This document shows, piece by piece, positions 1 through 9,045 of a DNA stretch of 64,000 bases. The notes under the pieces are model-generated. The model ran no database searches and was not told the DNA's origin. It saw only the letters and a list, made by a program, of their open reading frames with translations. Within the stretch, counting starts at the first letter, position 1. The number at the start of each line of letters is the position of its first letter. Source of the stretch: Pseudoalteromonas sp. UG3-2 (lineage in GTDB: Bacteria > Pseudomonadota > Gammaproteobacteria > Enterobacterales > Alteromonadaceae). Where the stretch lies: positions 434,001 to 498,000 of the forward strand of contig NZ_JAWLJU010000002.1 of the NCBI RefSeq assembly GCF_037120705.1, given 5' to 3'. The translations under genes and the position numbers were made by a program.

Positions 1-771
1 GACCAGCCGCGTCCACTGGTGGTTGTGCTGGGTGGAAGTGAAGGGGGCAATACCTTGGCCGAGCCGCATTGGCAGCCGTTTTTAGATGGTTTTAATCATT
101 TAGGCACTCAGGTAGCGGCGCTGGCTTACTATGGCTCTAGCGGAACTCCCGCCAGTGCGGCCGAGTTGTCGCTGAATTCGATTGCTGAGCGCATTAAGAA
201 GCTGACGGAAGATCCCAGAGTGAACCCTCAGTGCGTTGCTGTGGTTGGGTTTTCTAAAGGAGCAGAGCTGGCATTGTTGTTAGGCGCTCATTTTGAAACC
301 ATTAATCATGTGATTGCCATTATGCCCTCACACGTTAGTTGGAATGCCGTAAAAACCGTTACTTCCCGTGCCAGCTGGGTACTTGACGGCCAAGCAGTGG
401 ATTATATCAATGCTCCTTTGCTGTCTTGGCAAATGCAAAAGGGCAATATTACCGGTGAATTTACACCGGCCTTTGTAACCGCACTTGCAGAGGCGTCAGT
501 GGATGATATTGCCAAAGCACGTATCGCGGTAGAGAGAACCAATGGCCCAGTAATGTTGGTCTCGGCAAAACAGGACGAGGTGTGGCCCTCTTATCAAATG
601 GCAAGCAACATTGAACAGCATTTAGAGCAGGTCGACTTTGCAAAGCCATTTCATCACTTAGCGCTGGATGCAGGGCATTATAGCTTTAATAAAGCGGCGC
701 AAGTTCAAGTACATGATTTTTTGCAAACCACCTTGCTGAATAACTGTCATTTTAATGGGAGTCAGAAATAA
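1..771 (+). CDS. BAAT/acyl-CoA thioester hydrolase C-terminal domain protein, 5' end cut by window edge
   Basis: The reading frame is already open at base 1 (DQPRPLVVVLGGSEGG...), so the true start lies upstream and only the C-terminal about 256 residues are visible. What is seen is an alpha/beta-hydrolase of the BAAT C-terminal / dienelactone-hydrolase type: an opening beta strand ending in LGGSEGG (oxyanion region), a nucleophile elbow GFSKGAEL with the catalytic Ser, an Asp in SAKQDEVWPS, and a late His in DAGHYSF. Family members hydrolyse acyl-CoA or related thioesters; substrate cannot be inferred here. The 3' end overlaps the convergent AraC gene by 20 bases. A plain carboxylesterase is the main alternative. 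Confidence 0.75.
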   Translation, partial: DQPRPLVVVLGGSEGGNTLAEPHWQPFLDGFNHLGTQVAALAYYGSSGTPASAAELSLNSIAERIKKLTEDPRVNPQCVAVVGFSKGAELALLLGAHFETINHVIAIMPSHVSWNAVKTVTSRASWVLDGQAVDYINAPLLSWQMQKGNITGEFTPAFVTALAEASVDDIAKARIAVERTNGPVMLVSAKQDEVWPSYQMASNIEQHLEQVDFAKPFHHLALDAGHYSFNKAAQVQVHDFLQTTLLNNCHFNGSQK

Positions 772-1525
772 CGGCTTGCAGAACCTTAGGCTGAGTACGA
801 ATTAGACTGGTGTAGCGTTTTGGCGTTAACCCTAATAGCGCCTTAAACTCGCGCTGCAAGTGGGCTTGATCGGAAAAGTGGCAAGCCAGTGCAACGTCTG
901 CGAGGGAAGCGTGGGGGTGTTGCTTAAGTATGGTTTTCACCTTACGTATGCGATAAATACGCGCTAAGCACTTTGGCGTCAGGCCGCATTGCTTTTTGAC
1001 CTGTCTTTCTAATTGGCGTTGGCTTAATGGCGTATGTTGATAGGCCAATGGTAGCGGTTCCATAGCGGTAATGCGCTGAATAAAGCGTTGGCTCTGAGCC
1101 ATTGCTGCTGGCGGGGAGGTAAAGTTCATGTAGGGCGTTAAAAGTTGTTCTAGGTTTGCCAAAGATGGTTGCAGCTGCATTTGCTTGGTCACCTTTTTTA
1201 GCAGCTCAGGTTGCAGCAAAGGATGCTGGCTATCACTTAAATAGCGGTATACGCCAGGTTGAAAACGTATACCACAAAAGCAGCTGCCCGGAGTGACTTT
1301 GAGTGCAGTGGCATAAGGTGTGGCTGTGTGGACATAATAACTGTTGTGACAAAAGCGACCATCAAGCGTAATTTCACCACAAATTGGTATCACAATACCG
1401 TCTCCACCATCACAAGGGAGCCATTGCAATCCCCTTTGATCAGCTTGTGCAAACCATATGGCTTGCACAAATGTCTGCAGCTTTCCTTGCGGATGGAGCA
1501 ATTGTAACTTAATACTATTATTCAT
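752..1525 (-). CDS. AraC-family transcriptional regulator
   Basis: The protein has 257 residues, normal for the family. The C-terminal about 95 residues carry the two helix-turn-helix motifs of AraC/XylS proteins (ASLADVALACHFSDQAHLQR, then FKALLGLTPKRYTS). The N-terminal part looks like the cupin-like sensory domain common in AraC proteins next to AhpD or GFA genes (LQWLPCDGGDGIVIPICGEI). It overlaps the downstream end of the AhpD-like gene by 8 bases on the same strand, so the two are probably co-transcribed and the regulator may control that gene. The effector is unknown. The gene is convergent with the hydrolase to its left. Confidence 0.88.
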   Translation of the reverse strand: MNNSIKLQLLHPQGKLQTFVQAIWFAQADQRGLQWLPCDGGDGIVIPICGEITLDGRFCHNSYYVHTATPYATALKVTPGSCFCGIRFQPGVYRYLSDSQHPLLQPELLKKVTKQMQLQPSLANLEQLLTPYMNFTSPPAAMAQSQRFIQRITAMEPLPLAYQHTPLSQRQLERQVKKQCGLTPKCLARIYRIRKVKTILKQHPHASLADVALACHFSDQAHLQREFKALLGLTPKRYTSLIRTQPKVLQAVISDSH

Positions 1526-1964
1526 TGAATACCACTTCGGGCTTAAACATTTTCACCATACGATTCCAGCTATTGATGGCGTTGATGGCTATGGTGAGGG
1601 TGACGAGAGCGTCTTCATCAAATTCTGCACTGAGCTGTTGATATAAAGTATCGTCAATTGTTTTGCCTAGTGTCAAGCGTTCACATAATTGTAAAGCAGC
1701 ACGCTCTTTGTGGTTATACAGTGACGTATCTTGCCAGGCACTTAAGGCAATAATGTGAATATCCCTGATCCCATTCATACGGGCTTGGTGGGTGTGCATA
1801 GCAATACAAAATGCACACTGGTTAAGTTGCGATGCTCTGAGCTTAATTAGCTCCAAAATGGTAATACCCACAGTTGCTTCGGCATGATGATGCAATAAGG
1901 TTTCTTGGCGCATCAAGTGCTGCATGAGTTCTGGTGTGTGGTCAAAATAATTGGCGCGTTGCAT
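1518..1964 (-). CDS. carboxymuconolactone decarboxylase / AhpD-like protein
   Basis: This 148-residue protein has the AhpD signature CAFCIAMH (C-x2-C-x3-H), the redox-active cysteine pair and histidine of alkylhydroperoxidase-like proteins. Family members act as small thiol peroxidase partners or as decarboxylases; the intact CxxC favours a redox role in the cytoplasm. It is first in a two-gene unit with the overlapping AraC gene. A good ribosome site (AAGGAG) precedes the ATG at 1964. The region from 1965 to about 2100 would hold its promoter. Its substrate cannot be told from sequence. Confidence 0.88.
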   Translation of the reverse strand: MQRANYFDHTPELMQHLMRQETLLHHHAEATVGITILELIKLRASQLNQCAFCIAMHTHQARMNGIRDIHIIALSAWQDTSLYNHKERAALQLCERLTLGKTIDDTLYQQLSAEFDEDALVTLTIAINAINSWNRMVKMFKPEVVFNE

Positions 1965-2099
1965 AGGTTGTACTCCTTTGATTTTGGAAACAACCTCACT
2001 GTACTTAATTGAACTTAGGAAAAATTGAATAAAAACGACAATCGCACAATTCTGAGCAGGTAAAGCCGAGTCAATAACGCCGACTCGGCAGCAAAAATA

Positions 2100-2348
2100 T
2101 TAACGCATAAAAAAGGCGACTAAGAACACCGCAACTGAGGCAATGGCAAACATGGTGTATTCGGTTACGGTTTGCTTGTGTTTATCCTTGTCATGTTTTG
2201 GTGTGGTTAGGATCATTAGCAAGCTGGTGATAAAAAGCGCCAGTGAATACAAACATAAAAGAGAAAGGATCACTTCAGTGAACATATAAGCCTCGACTGT
2301 TTTATTGATAAATTGTTTACGAGTTAGCGGCTGAAACGGATCAGGCAA
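2100..2348 (-). CDS. small two-helix membrane protein, unknown function
   Basis: The 82-residue protein shows two hydrophobic segments (about residues 24-46, EVILSLLCLYSLALFITSLL, and 64-81, MFAIASVAVFLVAFF) separated by a charged Lys/Asp-rich loop, so it is probably an inner-membrane protein. I recognise no family. It stands alone between the AhpD gene, same strand with a gap of about 135 bases, and the divergent phzF-like gene. Membrane topology is the only support for calling it real, together with lack of overlap with other genes. Confidence 0.6.
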   Translation of the reverse strand: MPDPFQPLTRKQFINKTVEAYMFTEVILSLLCLYSLALFITSLLMILTTPKHDKDKHKQTVTEYTMFAIASVAVFLVAFFMR

Positions 2349-2429
2349 CTGCGTATAACCAAATACATTTGCTTTAGATTACAAAGCATTATACCGTGAC
2401 TTTAGCCGTTTCTAAAAGGAGGAAAGCAG

Positions 2430-3224
2430 GTGGAAATAGCCTACTACGTGGTGGATGCGTTTACTCGCAAGCGTTTTGCTGGTAACAGTGCCGCTGTGGT
2501 CGAATTTTTGCATTGGCCGGATGATGCGATATTGCAAAATATTGCAGCCGAAAACAACTTATCGGAAACCGCATTTATCAAACCTGATGGGGAAAATCAC
2601 TACCATATCCGATGGTTTTCACCGCTTTGCGAAATTGACTTTTGCGGTCATGCAACCTTGGCCAGCGCTTACGTATTATTCAACTGCAAAAATAACCAGG
2701 GCACGCTGACCTTTGAGACCAAAGCCGTAGGCACACTTCGAGTAGAGCAGCACTCAGATGGCCGTATTGCCATGCAATTTCCTAACCTCGCCCCAACTCC
2801 CGTTGACCCGCCGGCAGCGTTAGTGTCTGGCTTAGATCAAACACCGCTGAAGGTATTGAAAAATCGCCAAGCGTTCGTTGTCGTCTTAGCGGATGAGCAC
2901 AGTGTACGAAAATGTCAGTATCACAGTGATGACCTTAAGCAGTTGGCACCCTATGATGTCGTCATTACGGCTCCGGGACAGGAATATGACTTTGTTTCCC
3001 GCTATTTTTGGCCTGCCAATGGCAGCGATGAGGACCCGGTTACCGGCTCCATTCATGCCGCATTAGCGCCATATTGGGCAGAGCAGTTGGGTCGCAAAAA
3101 GCTTCGTGCATGGCAAGCCTCAACCCGAGGAGGGGAGTTGTTTTGTGAAGTAACGGCGCAGCAGGTGGTGATCTCAGGCTTCGGCGTTCTTTACGCCAAA
3201 GGCGTTTGCTTCATTGATGATTAG
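2430..3224 (+). CDS. PhzF family isomerase/epimerase
   Basis: The 264-residue protein matches the PhzF/YddE family: the opening YYVVDAFTRKRFAGNSAAVV, the conserved Glu in NNLSETAFI, FCGHATLASA in the first half and PVTGSIHAAL in the second. PhzF enzymes isomerise trans-2,3-dihydro-3-hydroxyanthranilate in phenazine makers, but most homologues such as this have no phenazine genes nearby and an unknown substrate. The start is GTG at 2430, chosen because a strong AGGAGG box lies 7 bases upstream. The gene appears monocistronic. Confidence 0.9.
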   Translation: MEIAYYVVDAFTRKRFAGNSAAVVEFLHWPDDAILQNIAAENNLSETAFIKPDGENHYHIRWFSPLCEIDFCGHATLASAYVLFNCKNNQGTLTFETKAVGTLRVEQHSDGRIAMQFPNLAPTPVDPPAALVSGLDQTPLKVLKNRQAFVVVLADEHSVRKCQYHSDDLKQLAPYDVVITAPGQEYDFVSRYFWPANGSDEDPVTGSIHAALAPYWAEQLGRKKLRAWQASTRGGELFCEVTAQQVVISGFGVLYAKGVCFIDD

Positions 3225-3396
3225 TAACTGGCTGCGATAGTGCTTTTTACTTGTATGCGAACGCTGTTGGCAGCAGTATTTAACGTGCGAGCTTAAGTTT
3301 AAAATGTTATGAAGATTCCCAGCAATGCCACATAAAGGGTGAAGTAGGATGAGAATTCCAGTATCTTAGCCATAAGAAATACAGTAAAGAAAGACT

Positions 3397-3849
3397 ATGA
3401 CAAAACAAATTTGGGTCGACGCCGATGCCTGTCCGGTGGTGATAAAAGAAATGCTTTTTCGTGCCGCGGTACGAGCATCCGTTACCGTTACCTTGGTGGC
3501 TAATCAGTACTTAAAAACCCCGCCGTCTCCCTTTATTCAAAAGCTGCAAGTGCCAAAAGGCTTTGATATAGCCGACAATGAAATTGTCAAACGCGTGGGA
3601 GTCGGCGATTTGGTGATCACCGCTGATATTCCTTTGGCTGATGAAGTGATTGATAAACACTGCACGGCACTCAACCCCCGCGGTGAATTGCTAAGCAAAG
3701 AAAATATTAAGTCGCGGCTGAATATTCGAGACTTTATGGACACCATGCGTGCCTCTGGCGTACAAACTCAAGGTCCGCCGCCATTGTCACAAGCAGATAA
3801 ACAAAATTTTGCTAATCAGCTAGATAAGTGGATAGCGCAAAACAAATAA
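3397..3849 (+). CDS. YaiI/YqxD family (DUF188, UPF0178) protein
   Basis: The 150-residue protein has the family start [15 protein letters not shown], a Mg-binding-like DADACP motif resembling NYN/PIN-type nucleases, then TADIPLADE and the LNPRGELL segment. It matches E. coli YaiI along its whole length. The family is widespread, cytoplasmic and of unproven function; a PIN-like nuclease fold has been suggested. It is followed after 8 bases by the GFA-family gene and then the ACT gene, so the three are probably one operon. Start ATG with AAAGA upstream. Confidence 0.9.
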   Translation: MTKQIWVDADACPVVIKEMLFRAAVRASVTVTLVANQYLKTPPSPFIQKLQVPKGFDIADNEIVKRVGVGDLVITADIPLADEVIDKHCTALNPRGELLSKENIKSRLNIRDFMDTMRASGVQTQGPPPLSQADKQNFANQLDKWIAQNK

Positions 3850-3857
3850 GGAGTATT

Positions 3858-4298
3858 ATGACCTATCAAGCGAGCTGTTTATGTAACACCGTAAAAGTTG
3901 AAATCACCGGCCCTATCAGTGACATTATTCATTGTCATTGTTCCTTATGCCGGAAATCATCAGGGACGGCATATGCCACCAACGGCTTTGTGCAAACGGC
4001 CGACTTCACTATTGTCTCGGGGTTAGAGTCACTGGGCTCGTTTCAATTTAAGCCCGGTCGCACTCGTTATTTTTGTAAGCACTGTGCCAGTCCCATCTAC
4101 AGCGCCAACGCAAGCGATCCGGCACGGCTAAGGCTGCGTTTAGGTATTTTAGATTCTGACATTGCAGAGCGACCACTGTCGCATAACTTTGTGTCATCAA
4201 AAGCCAACTGGGATGAGCTCGATGCGGTATTACCTCGCTACGATGCTTTTGAGCCATCAAGAGATCTCGCAACCACAGGAGTAAATAATGAGCGGTGA
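3858..4298 (+). CDS. GFA family (glutathione-dependent formaldehyde-activating enzyme-like / CENP-V) protein
   Basis: ATG at 3858 is preferred over an upstream in-frame codon because AAGGAG lies just before it. The 146-residue protein has the GFA zinc pattern: CLC near the N terminus, CHCSLCRKSSG around residue 31, and FCKHCASPIYS around residue 75. The fold binds zinc and some members condense formaldehyde with glutathione, though most are uncharacterised. It sits in a probable operon, 8 bases after the YaiI-type gene and overlapping the ACT gene by 11 bases, which suggests translational coupling. Confidence 0.88.
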   Translation: MTYQASCLCNTVKVEITGPISDIIHCHCSLCRKSSGTAYATNGFVQTADFTIVSGLESLGSFQFKPGRTRYFCKHCASPIYSANASDPARLRLRLGILDSDIAERPLSHNFVSSKANWDELDAVLPRYDAFEPSRDLATTGVNNER

Positions 4299-4692
4299 AA
4301 CCGATTTAGCCTGTTTATTGCAAGATATCTCACCACGTTTAGATAGCACTCCGGTGGTTTTTTGCAGCTTAGATAAACCACTGAGTGCCTGTCTCGACTA
4401 TGAGCCCATCGCCACCATGGTTGAAAAGGAAGGCTTGACTCTGGTGGTGACAAAAGCATGTGCAGATAAACACCAGCTGGAATACAGTTGTGTCATGCAC
4501 AAGATCACCTTAGAAGTACACTCGAGCTTGCTGGCCGTGGGCTTAACCGCTGCGTTTGCTCGTGCATTAACCGCTGAGAACATCAGTGCTAATGTCATCG
4601 CAGGCTTTTATCACGATCATATTTTTGTTCCCGAAAACCATGCTGAGCAAGCGTTACGGTGTTTGCAAGCCTTGTCAAAGGCGCAGTCATAA
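4288..4692 (+). CDS. ACT-domain protein (ACT_3 / DUF2241, COG3602 type)
   Basis: The 134-residue protein carries the family landmarks SGETDLACLLQDISPRLDS at the N terminus, EKEGLTLVVTK in the middle and VHSSLLAVGLTAAFA followed by AGFYHDHIFVP near the end, which form two ACT-like beta-alpha units. ACT domains bind amino acids and regulate enzymes; free-standing members like this are of unknown role. The start overlaps the GFA gene by 11 bases. A short converging gap of 39 bases separates it from the metalloprotease gene. Confidence 0.85.
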   Translation: MSGETDLACLLQDISPRLDSTPVVFCSLDKPLSACLDYEPIATMVEKEGLTLVVTKACADKHQLEYSCVMHKITLEVHSSLLAVGLTAAFARALTAENISANVIAGFYHDHIFVPENHAEQALRCLQALSKAQS

Positions 4693-4731
4693 GCGGCGAC
4701 TCACCGCCGCTTAACATCCTTAGTGCCATTG

Positions 4732-7164
4732 TTACCAATTACGGCGCTCCACCAGTCTGATGGGTTCACCATCAACATTAACTTCGGCAATCACTTCAAT
4801 CAGGCCAGACTTTGCTTTGGCTGGTGCTGCAACAGCAAACTTGAGCTGTTGGTAGGGCGCAAAGCTGACAGCTTTTTGCCACAATGGCTGTTTGTTGCTG
4901 AAGTCTTGATAAGCAATAAAGTTGACGGTTACATGTCCCGAAGAGTCGCCAGAGTAGGGACCTGACAGTTCGATGGTGATGGTTTCGCCAATGTTAATGG
5001 CCATATTTACCCCATCAAATGGCGGCGCTTGAGTATCAAGCTGGGTGCGATGATTCAGACCCAACCAGCTGATGGCCAAATTGTGTACTGCGGCGTCAGG
5101 AAGTTCAATTCTATGTTCGCCACTAGCCAGTTGTAGCGCCTCAGACACACTGGAAAGTGTTACAGTAGCGGTGTGACGACTGGGGTTATTAAGGTAAAGA
5201 TAATGGCGACCCTGATGAAAGTATGTCCGAACATCTATTCCACTGAGTGCTAACAATGCCTTATCACCTAGGTGAGTACGCCAACGCTTAAGGGTGGTAG
5301 TCATGCTTTTGACGTCATTATTACTGATGCGGTTGGCGCTCAGTTTGTTAAACCAATCACTGAGCTGTGATTGACACTGTGGCAGTTCAGACGCAAAAGA
5401 AATACAGCTCGAAAACAGCTGATTTAGTAGCGGAGCCTGGGCAAATAACCAAGGGTTCGCTGTATGAGTTTTTGCAGCGCTCGAGCGGTGAGCGGCAAAG
5501 TATGGGGTAATGCTGTGATTACTATTGCGTCCTAATAAACTTATCTGAGACAAGTTTAGCTCATCGAGTGCCAGAGTTGGGTGATCAAACCGTGCCTGTT
5601 GCTGATGATGTTCACTGGTTAAGGTAATGGCGAGACCCTCATCGCTGTGGTGTAAGTTAATACCCAGTTGCAGAGTCTGTTTTATGTCTTTGAGCAGCTC
5701 TGGTTGCAATGCCATCACTTGGGTGGGAAAAAGGTTAAGATTACTGCTGACTTCTAATTTAACACCATCAACAATCACAAACTGCAGCAAATTATCTTGG
5801 CTAAAGTCGGCGGCTTGGGCTTCCAGTTTACCAAGCTTTACTTGGCCGCTATTGCTGTGTTGTTGCAGCTGCAGTGCCATGCCTATGTCACCACGATGGA
5901 GTTGCTCACTTTGAAATTGTATTAAGGCGGCAATGCCTTGCTTGTCTTGGTTGTTTATCAGTTTACTGTAAGATGGTGCAGGGAAATCCATAACAGCATG
6001 GTTTACTTCATCGAAGCTTGGCTCAATATCAAGTCGTTGCAGTTTGTTGCTGCTGCTATTTCGTAGCCAATACGCGTTGCCACTTTGCTCCCACGGGCCA
6101 TTAACAATGTAAAAGCTGGGTTTGGCGGCGTTAACAAAGTCAGCAAAGTCAATTTCAAGCTGCTGCCAATTGGGAAAGGTCGACTTCAACAAAGCATTTG
6201 CTGTCGGTAGGGTCGCTTCTGAATGCGGATTTGCAGCCATAAGCTCGCTAATAAAGCGTTTAAAGTAGTGATAACGCTGTGGATCTGTCAGCAGAAAATG
6301 AATAATGAGAAAGTTGAGACCACGCTTAAGCGCGGGGTCGTCATTAATTTCCTCAAAAGTGGGCTGACCGGCTTGGTGGTATTGATATAAGCCTGAGAGT
6401 AGGTAGTTCATCGGAGCGCGGTCAAACACCATAACAGCCAGCTGGTTGGTGTTGGGATAATAGACATGGCTGGCAATGGCATCGGCCATGCCTTCAGTGA
6501 TCCAGTTTGGCGCCCACGTTGAGTGACCCGATAAGGCCATATGAAAGGCATGCATGGTTTCGTGAATAACGATATACCTTTGATGATGGTGACGATGACT
6601 GGGGAAATTATAGCCGGCACGGTTGTAAAACATGGTTTCTCCTCCGGCATGTTGGTGCACACCGCGAGTAAAACCGTCGTCGAACATGGCTTCGCGAGTG
6701 CGCTCTCGAGAGCTACCATAAACAACCGCAATACGTTTTTTATCAATCCCTGCAGGTGCCTTGCCAAACAACTCAACATAATGGGGGTAAGACATCTCCA
6801 ACAGCTCTAAGTAAAGCCTGACCTTGCGCTCGGGCAAATCACTTTTTAGCGCGAAGTGTTTACTTATCCACCAGTCATAACCTCTCGAGTTATGAATTTT
6901 GCCATCGCTGAAAGTGGCGGGGATCCGTTTACCAAGATGCTGTATATCGATGTGGTTCAGTGTGCTTACGCGTCCACTGACTTGAACATCGGCTCGCATT
7001 TGCAAAGGACTTGGAATAATCGAAGGCTTGGTTGCGGTGATCCCACAGGCACTTAAAAATATAGCAGTAACGACTGAAAACAGGCGACACAGCAGGCGTA
7101 GCCTTTGTTTAGGGTACGTTGACGCAAGCCCCAAAAGGCGAAGACGAAGAGGTTGAAAAGACAT
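4732..7164 (-). CDS. large lipoprotein gluzincin metalloprotease
   Basis: The 810-residue protein begins with an arginine-rich stretch and a hydrophobic segment ending in the lipobox LSAC, so Cys40 should be lipidated and the protein exported. Residues 201-205 are HETMH (HExxH zinc motif) and the third zinc ligand is probably Glu224 in ITEGMAD, the arrangement of gluzincin (M1/MA-clan) peptidases. The rest, about 550 residues, looks like beta-rich accessory domains with no motif I recognise. Family assignment beyond MA clan is not possible. The 40-residue leader is long for a lipoprotein, so a start inside the ORF is possible. It is divergent from a peptide transporter gene, which fits a role in extracellular or periplasmic protein breakdown. 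Confidence 0.8.
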   Translation of the reverse strand: MSFQPLRLRLLGLASTYPKQRLRLLCRLFSVVTAIFLSACGITATKPSIIPSPLQMRADVQVSGRVSTLNHIDIQHLGKRIPATFSDGKIHNSRGYDWWISKHFALKSDLPERKVRLYLELLEMSYPHYVELFGKAPAGIDKKRIAVVYGSSRERTREAMFDDGFTRGVHQHAGGETMFYNRAGYNFPSHRHHHQRYIVIHETMHAFHMALSGHSTWAPNWITEGMADAIASHVYYPNTNQLAVMVFDRAPMNYLLSGLYQYHQAGQPTFEEINDDPALKRGLNFLIIHFLLTDPQRYHYFKRFISELMAANPHSEATLPTANALLKSTFPNWQQLEIDFADFVNAAKPSFYIVNGPWEQSGNAYWLRNSSSNKLQRLDIEPSFDEVNHAVMDFPAPSYSKLINNQDKQGIAALIQFQSEQLHRGDIGMALQLQQHSNSGQVKLGKLEAQAADFSQDNLLQFVIVDGVKLEVSSNLNLFPTQVMALQPELLKDIKQTLQLGINLHHSDEGLAITLTSEHHQQQARFDHPTLALDELNLSQISLLGRNSNHSITPYFAAHRSSAAKTHTANPWLFAQAPLLNQLFSSCISFASELPQCQSQLSDWFNKLSANRISNNDVKSMTTTLKRWRTHLGDKALLALSGIDVRTYFHQGRHYLYLNNPSRHTATVTLSSVSEALQLASGEHRIELPDAAVHNLAISWLGLNHRTQLDTQAPPFDGVNMAINIGETITIELSGPYSGDSSGHVTVNFIAYQDFSNKQPLWQKAVSFAPYQQLKFAVAAPAKAKSGLIEVIAEVNVDGEPIRLVERRNW

Positions 7165-7192
7165 TATGTTTTGCTCTTATTTTTAATTTATG

Positions 7193-7210
7193 TATATTGT
7201 ATGCAATATA
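7193..7210. promoter_or_regulatory. palindromic operator candidate between the divergent protease and POT genes
   Basis: TATATTG-TATG-CAATATA is a perfect 7 bp inverted repeat with a 4-base spacer in the 75-base divergent gap. It lies about 29 bases before each start codon, so a bound regulator could control both genes. No matching regulator gene is adjacent. AT-rich palindromes can occur by chance. Confidence 0.4.
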
Positions 7211-7239
7211 ATCTAACAATAAAATAATGGAATGTCATT

Positions 7240-8997
7240 ATGAATAATCAACAAAATGGCACAGCGGTAAACACTGACATGGCCATGCCAAGGCAAGGTA
7301 AATTTGCCTTCGGGCGCACTTTTTATATTGCCAATATCATGGAGATTTTCGAGCGCCTCGCCTGGTATGGCTTTTTTGCGGTGTCATCGATTTACATGAC
7401 CACACCTAAGTCACAAGGCGGCATTGGCTTTAGCGACATAGAGCGAGGAGCGGTGCAAGGGATCATCCCGTTTTTTCTTTACTTATTGCCGGTGTTCACC
7501 GGTGCCGTTGGTGATCGCGTGGGTTACAAAAAAATGTTCTTATGGGCATTTATTATTATGGCTCCAGGCTATTACTTATTGGGTCAAGCACAAAGTTTTT
7601 GGAGCTTTTTTGCCGCGTTAAGTGCCGTGGCATTTGGTGCTGCCTGTTTTAAGCCCGTGGTTGTGGGGACGGTAAGCCATAGCACCCACGATGGTAATCG
7701 TGCCCTAGGCTTTGGTATTTTTTATACCATGGTCAACATTGGCGGTTTTATTGGGCCTTTGGTTGCAGGCTACATGCGTGCCATTAGTTGGGATGCCGTA
7801 TTTTTGATGTCAGCTGGATGGATCCTACTGAATTTTATTACCCTGTTGTTTTACCAAGACCATACGCAAAAGAGCCAGCTGTCGTTACGCGACACCTTTA
7901 AATCGGCGCAGTCGGTTTTAGGTAATGGCCGTTTAGCGTTGACACTGTTTTGTTCGTTGGCACTGCTGATGTCGGCTGGGGTTGAGTTTATCAGTTATAC
8001 CTCGGCGCTTAGTTTGATTGCACTGTGGCTGTTAACAAACTGGCTTTGGGATAACTACCTGCGCGCTTCGGCACTCACCGCATCTAGCTGGTGGCGACAA
8101 CCCACTCAGGTGAGTAATCCAACCTTTGCGCTGTATTTGTTGATTTTGGCTGGCTTTTGGACCGTTTATAATCAGTTATTTTATACCTTGCCGTTATATA
8201 TTCGCGATTATGCCGACACTCAAGACCTGTTAAGCTGGTTTGGTCCTGCTGCAACTGAGTTTTTAGCTCACGTCAATGTCGCTGCATTAGCAGACGAAAT
8301 CATTGCACTGTTTGCCCGGATCCAAGCTGAGGAAGTGATTAACCTGGAAGCGTTACGCCTACAGTGGGTGCACTTGAAAGTCAATGTGCCCATTACCGAG
8401 CTTGAGTTGCTGGTCAGCTCCCTGACGAACATACACCAACTTGGTGAATCGCTGAGCTTAGCGCAAGCCACTGAAATGGCTCATGAGCTGGTGCAATATC
8501 GGCAAATTAACCCAGAGTATTTGATCAATTTAAACTTTATCATGATTGTGTTGGCGCAAATCCTAGTCAGCATTTTGTGTCAAAGGTTTAAGCCTTTTTA
8601 TGTTTTAGTATCTGGGTTAGTGGTCATTGTTGCGGCGTTTTTATTGCTGCTAATGGGGGCCAGTTGGATCAGCGGGCAACTGGTGGTAAGCGTGATTATG
8701 TTAATTGCTTTAGGGGAAATGCTGGCTTCACCAAAGAGCCAAGAGTTTGTCGCGAGCATCGCACCCAAGTCTCAGACGGCACTGTATATGGGCTATTACT
8801 TTGTCTCCATGGCACTGGGGTTCTTGTTTGCGGGATTTTTATCCGGTTGGAGCTATAAAGTATTGGTGCAAGAGATGGCGCAGCCTAAGCTGATGTGGGG
8901 GTTATTTGCTGTGATTGCCGCCTGCACCGCCATTGCTTTGTTGTGGCTCAATGGTGTGATAATTAGACAGCGTGCTACCTCAGTTGGTCGTGATTAG
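7240..8997 (+). CDS. POT/PTR2 family proton-dependent oligopeptide transporter
   Basis: The 585-residue inner-membrane protein has the POT signature EIFERLAWYGFFAV (ExxER motif used for proton and peptide coupling) in helix 1, the MFS loop GAVGDRVGYKK after helix 2 and FGIFYTMVNIGGFIGP in helix 5. It should import di- and tripeptides with protons. It is longer than usual bacterial POTs (about 450-500) because of a hydrophilic, helical insert around residues 325-425 between membrane segments. The amidohydrolase starts 48 bases downstream on the same strand, so uptake and hydrolysis of small peptides are probably co-expressed. Confidence 0.9.
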   Translation: MNNQQNGTAVNTDMAMPRQGKFAFGRTFYIANIMEIFERLAWYGFFAVSSIYMTTPKSQGGIGFSDIERGAVQGIIPFFLYLLPVFTGAVGDRVGYKKMFLWAFIIMAPGYYLLGQAQSFWSFFAALSAVAFGAACFKPVVVGTVSHSTHDGNRALGFGIFYTMVNIGGFIGPLVAGYMRAISWDAVFLMSAGWILLNFITLLFYQDHTQKSQLSLRDTFKSAQSVLGNGRLALTLFCSLALLMSAGVEFISYTSALSLIALWLLTNWLWDNYLRASALTASSWWRQPTQVSNPTFALYLLILAGFWTVYNQLFYTLPLYIRDYADTQDLLSWFGPAATEFLAHVNVAALADEIIALFARIQAEEVINLEALRLQWVHLKVNVPITELELLVSSLTNIHQLGESLSLAQATEMAHELVQYRQINPEYLINLNFIMIVLAQILVSILCQRFKPFYVLVSGLVVIVAAFLLLLMGASWISGQLVVSVIMLIALGEMLASPKSQEFVASIAPKSQTALYMGYYFVSMALGFLFAGFLSGWSYKVLVQEMAQPKLMWGLFAVIAACTAIALLWLNGVIIRQRATSVGRD

Positions 8998-9045
8998 TTG
9001 TTGGCGAATGGTTTAGCTCCTACACTGGCAAAAAAAGGAGAAGTT

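Noticed and set aside
2430..3224. PhzF as a sign of a phenazine cluster
   Set aside because: No other phz genes nearby; PhzF homologues are common in bacteria that make no phenazines.
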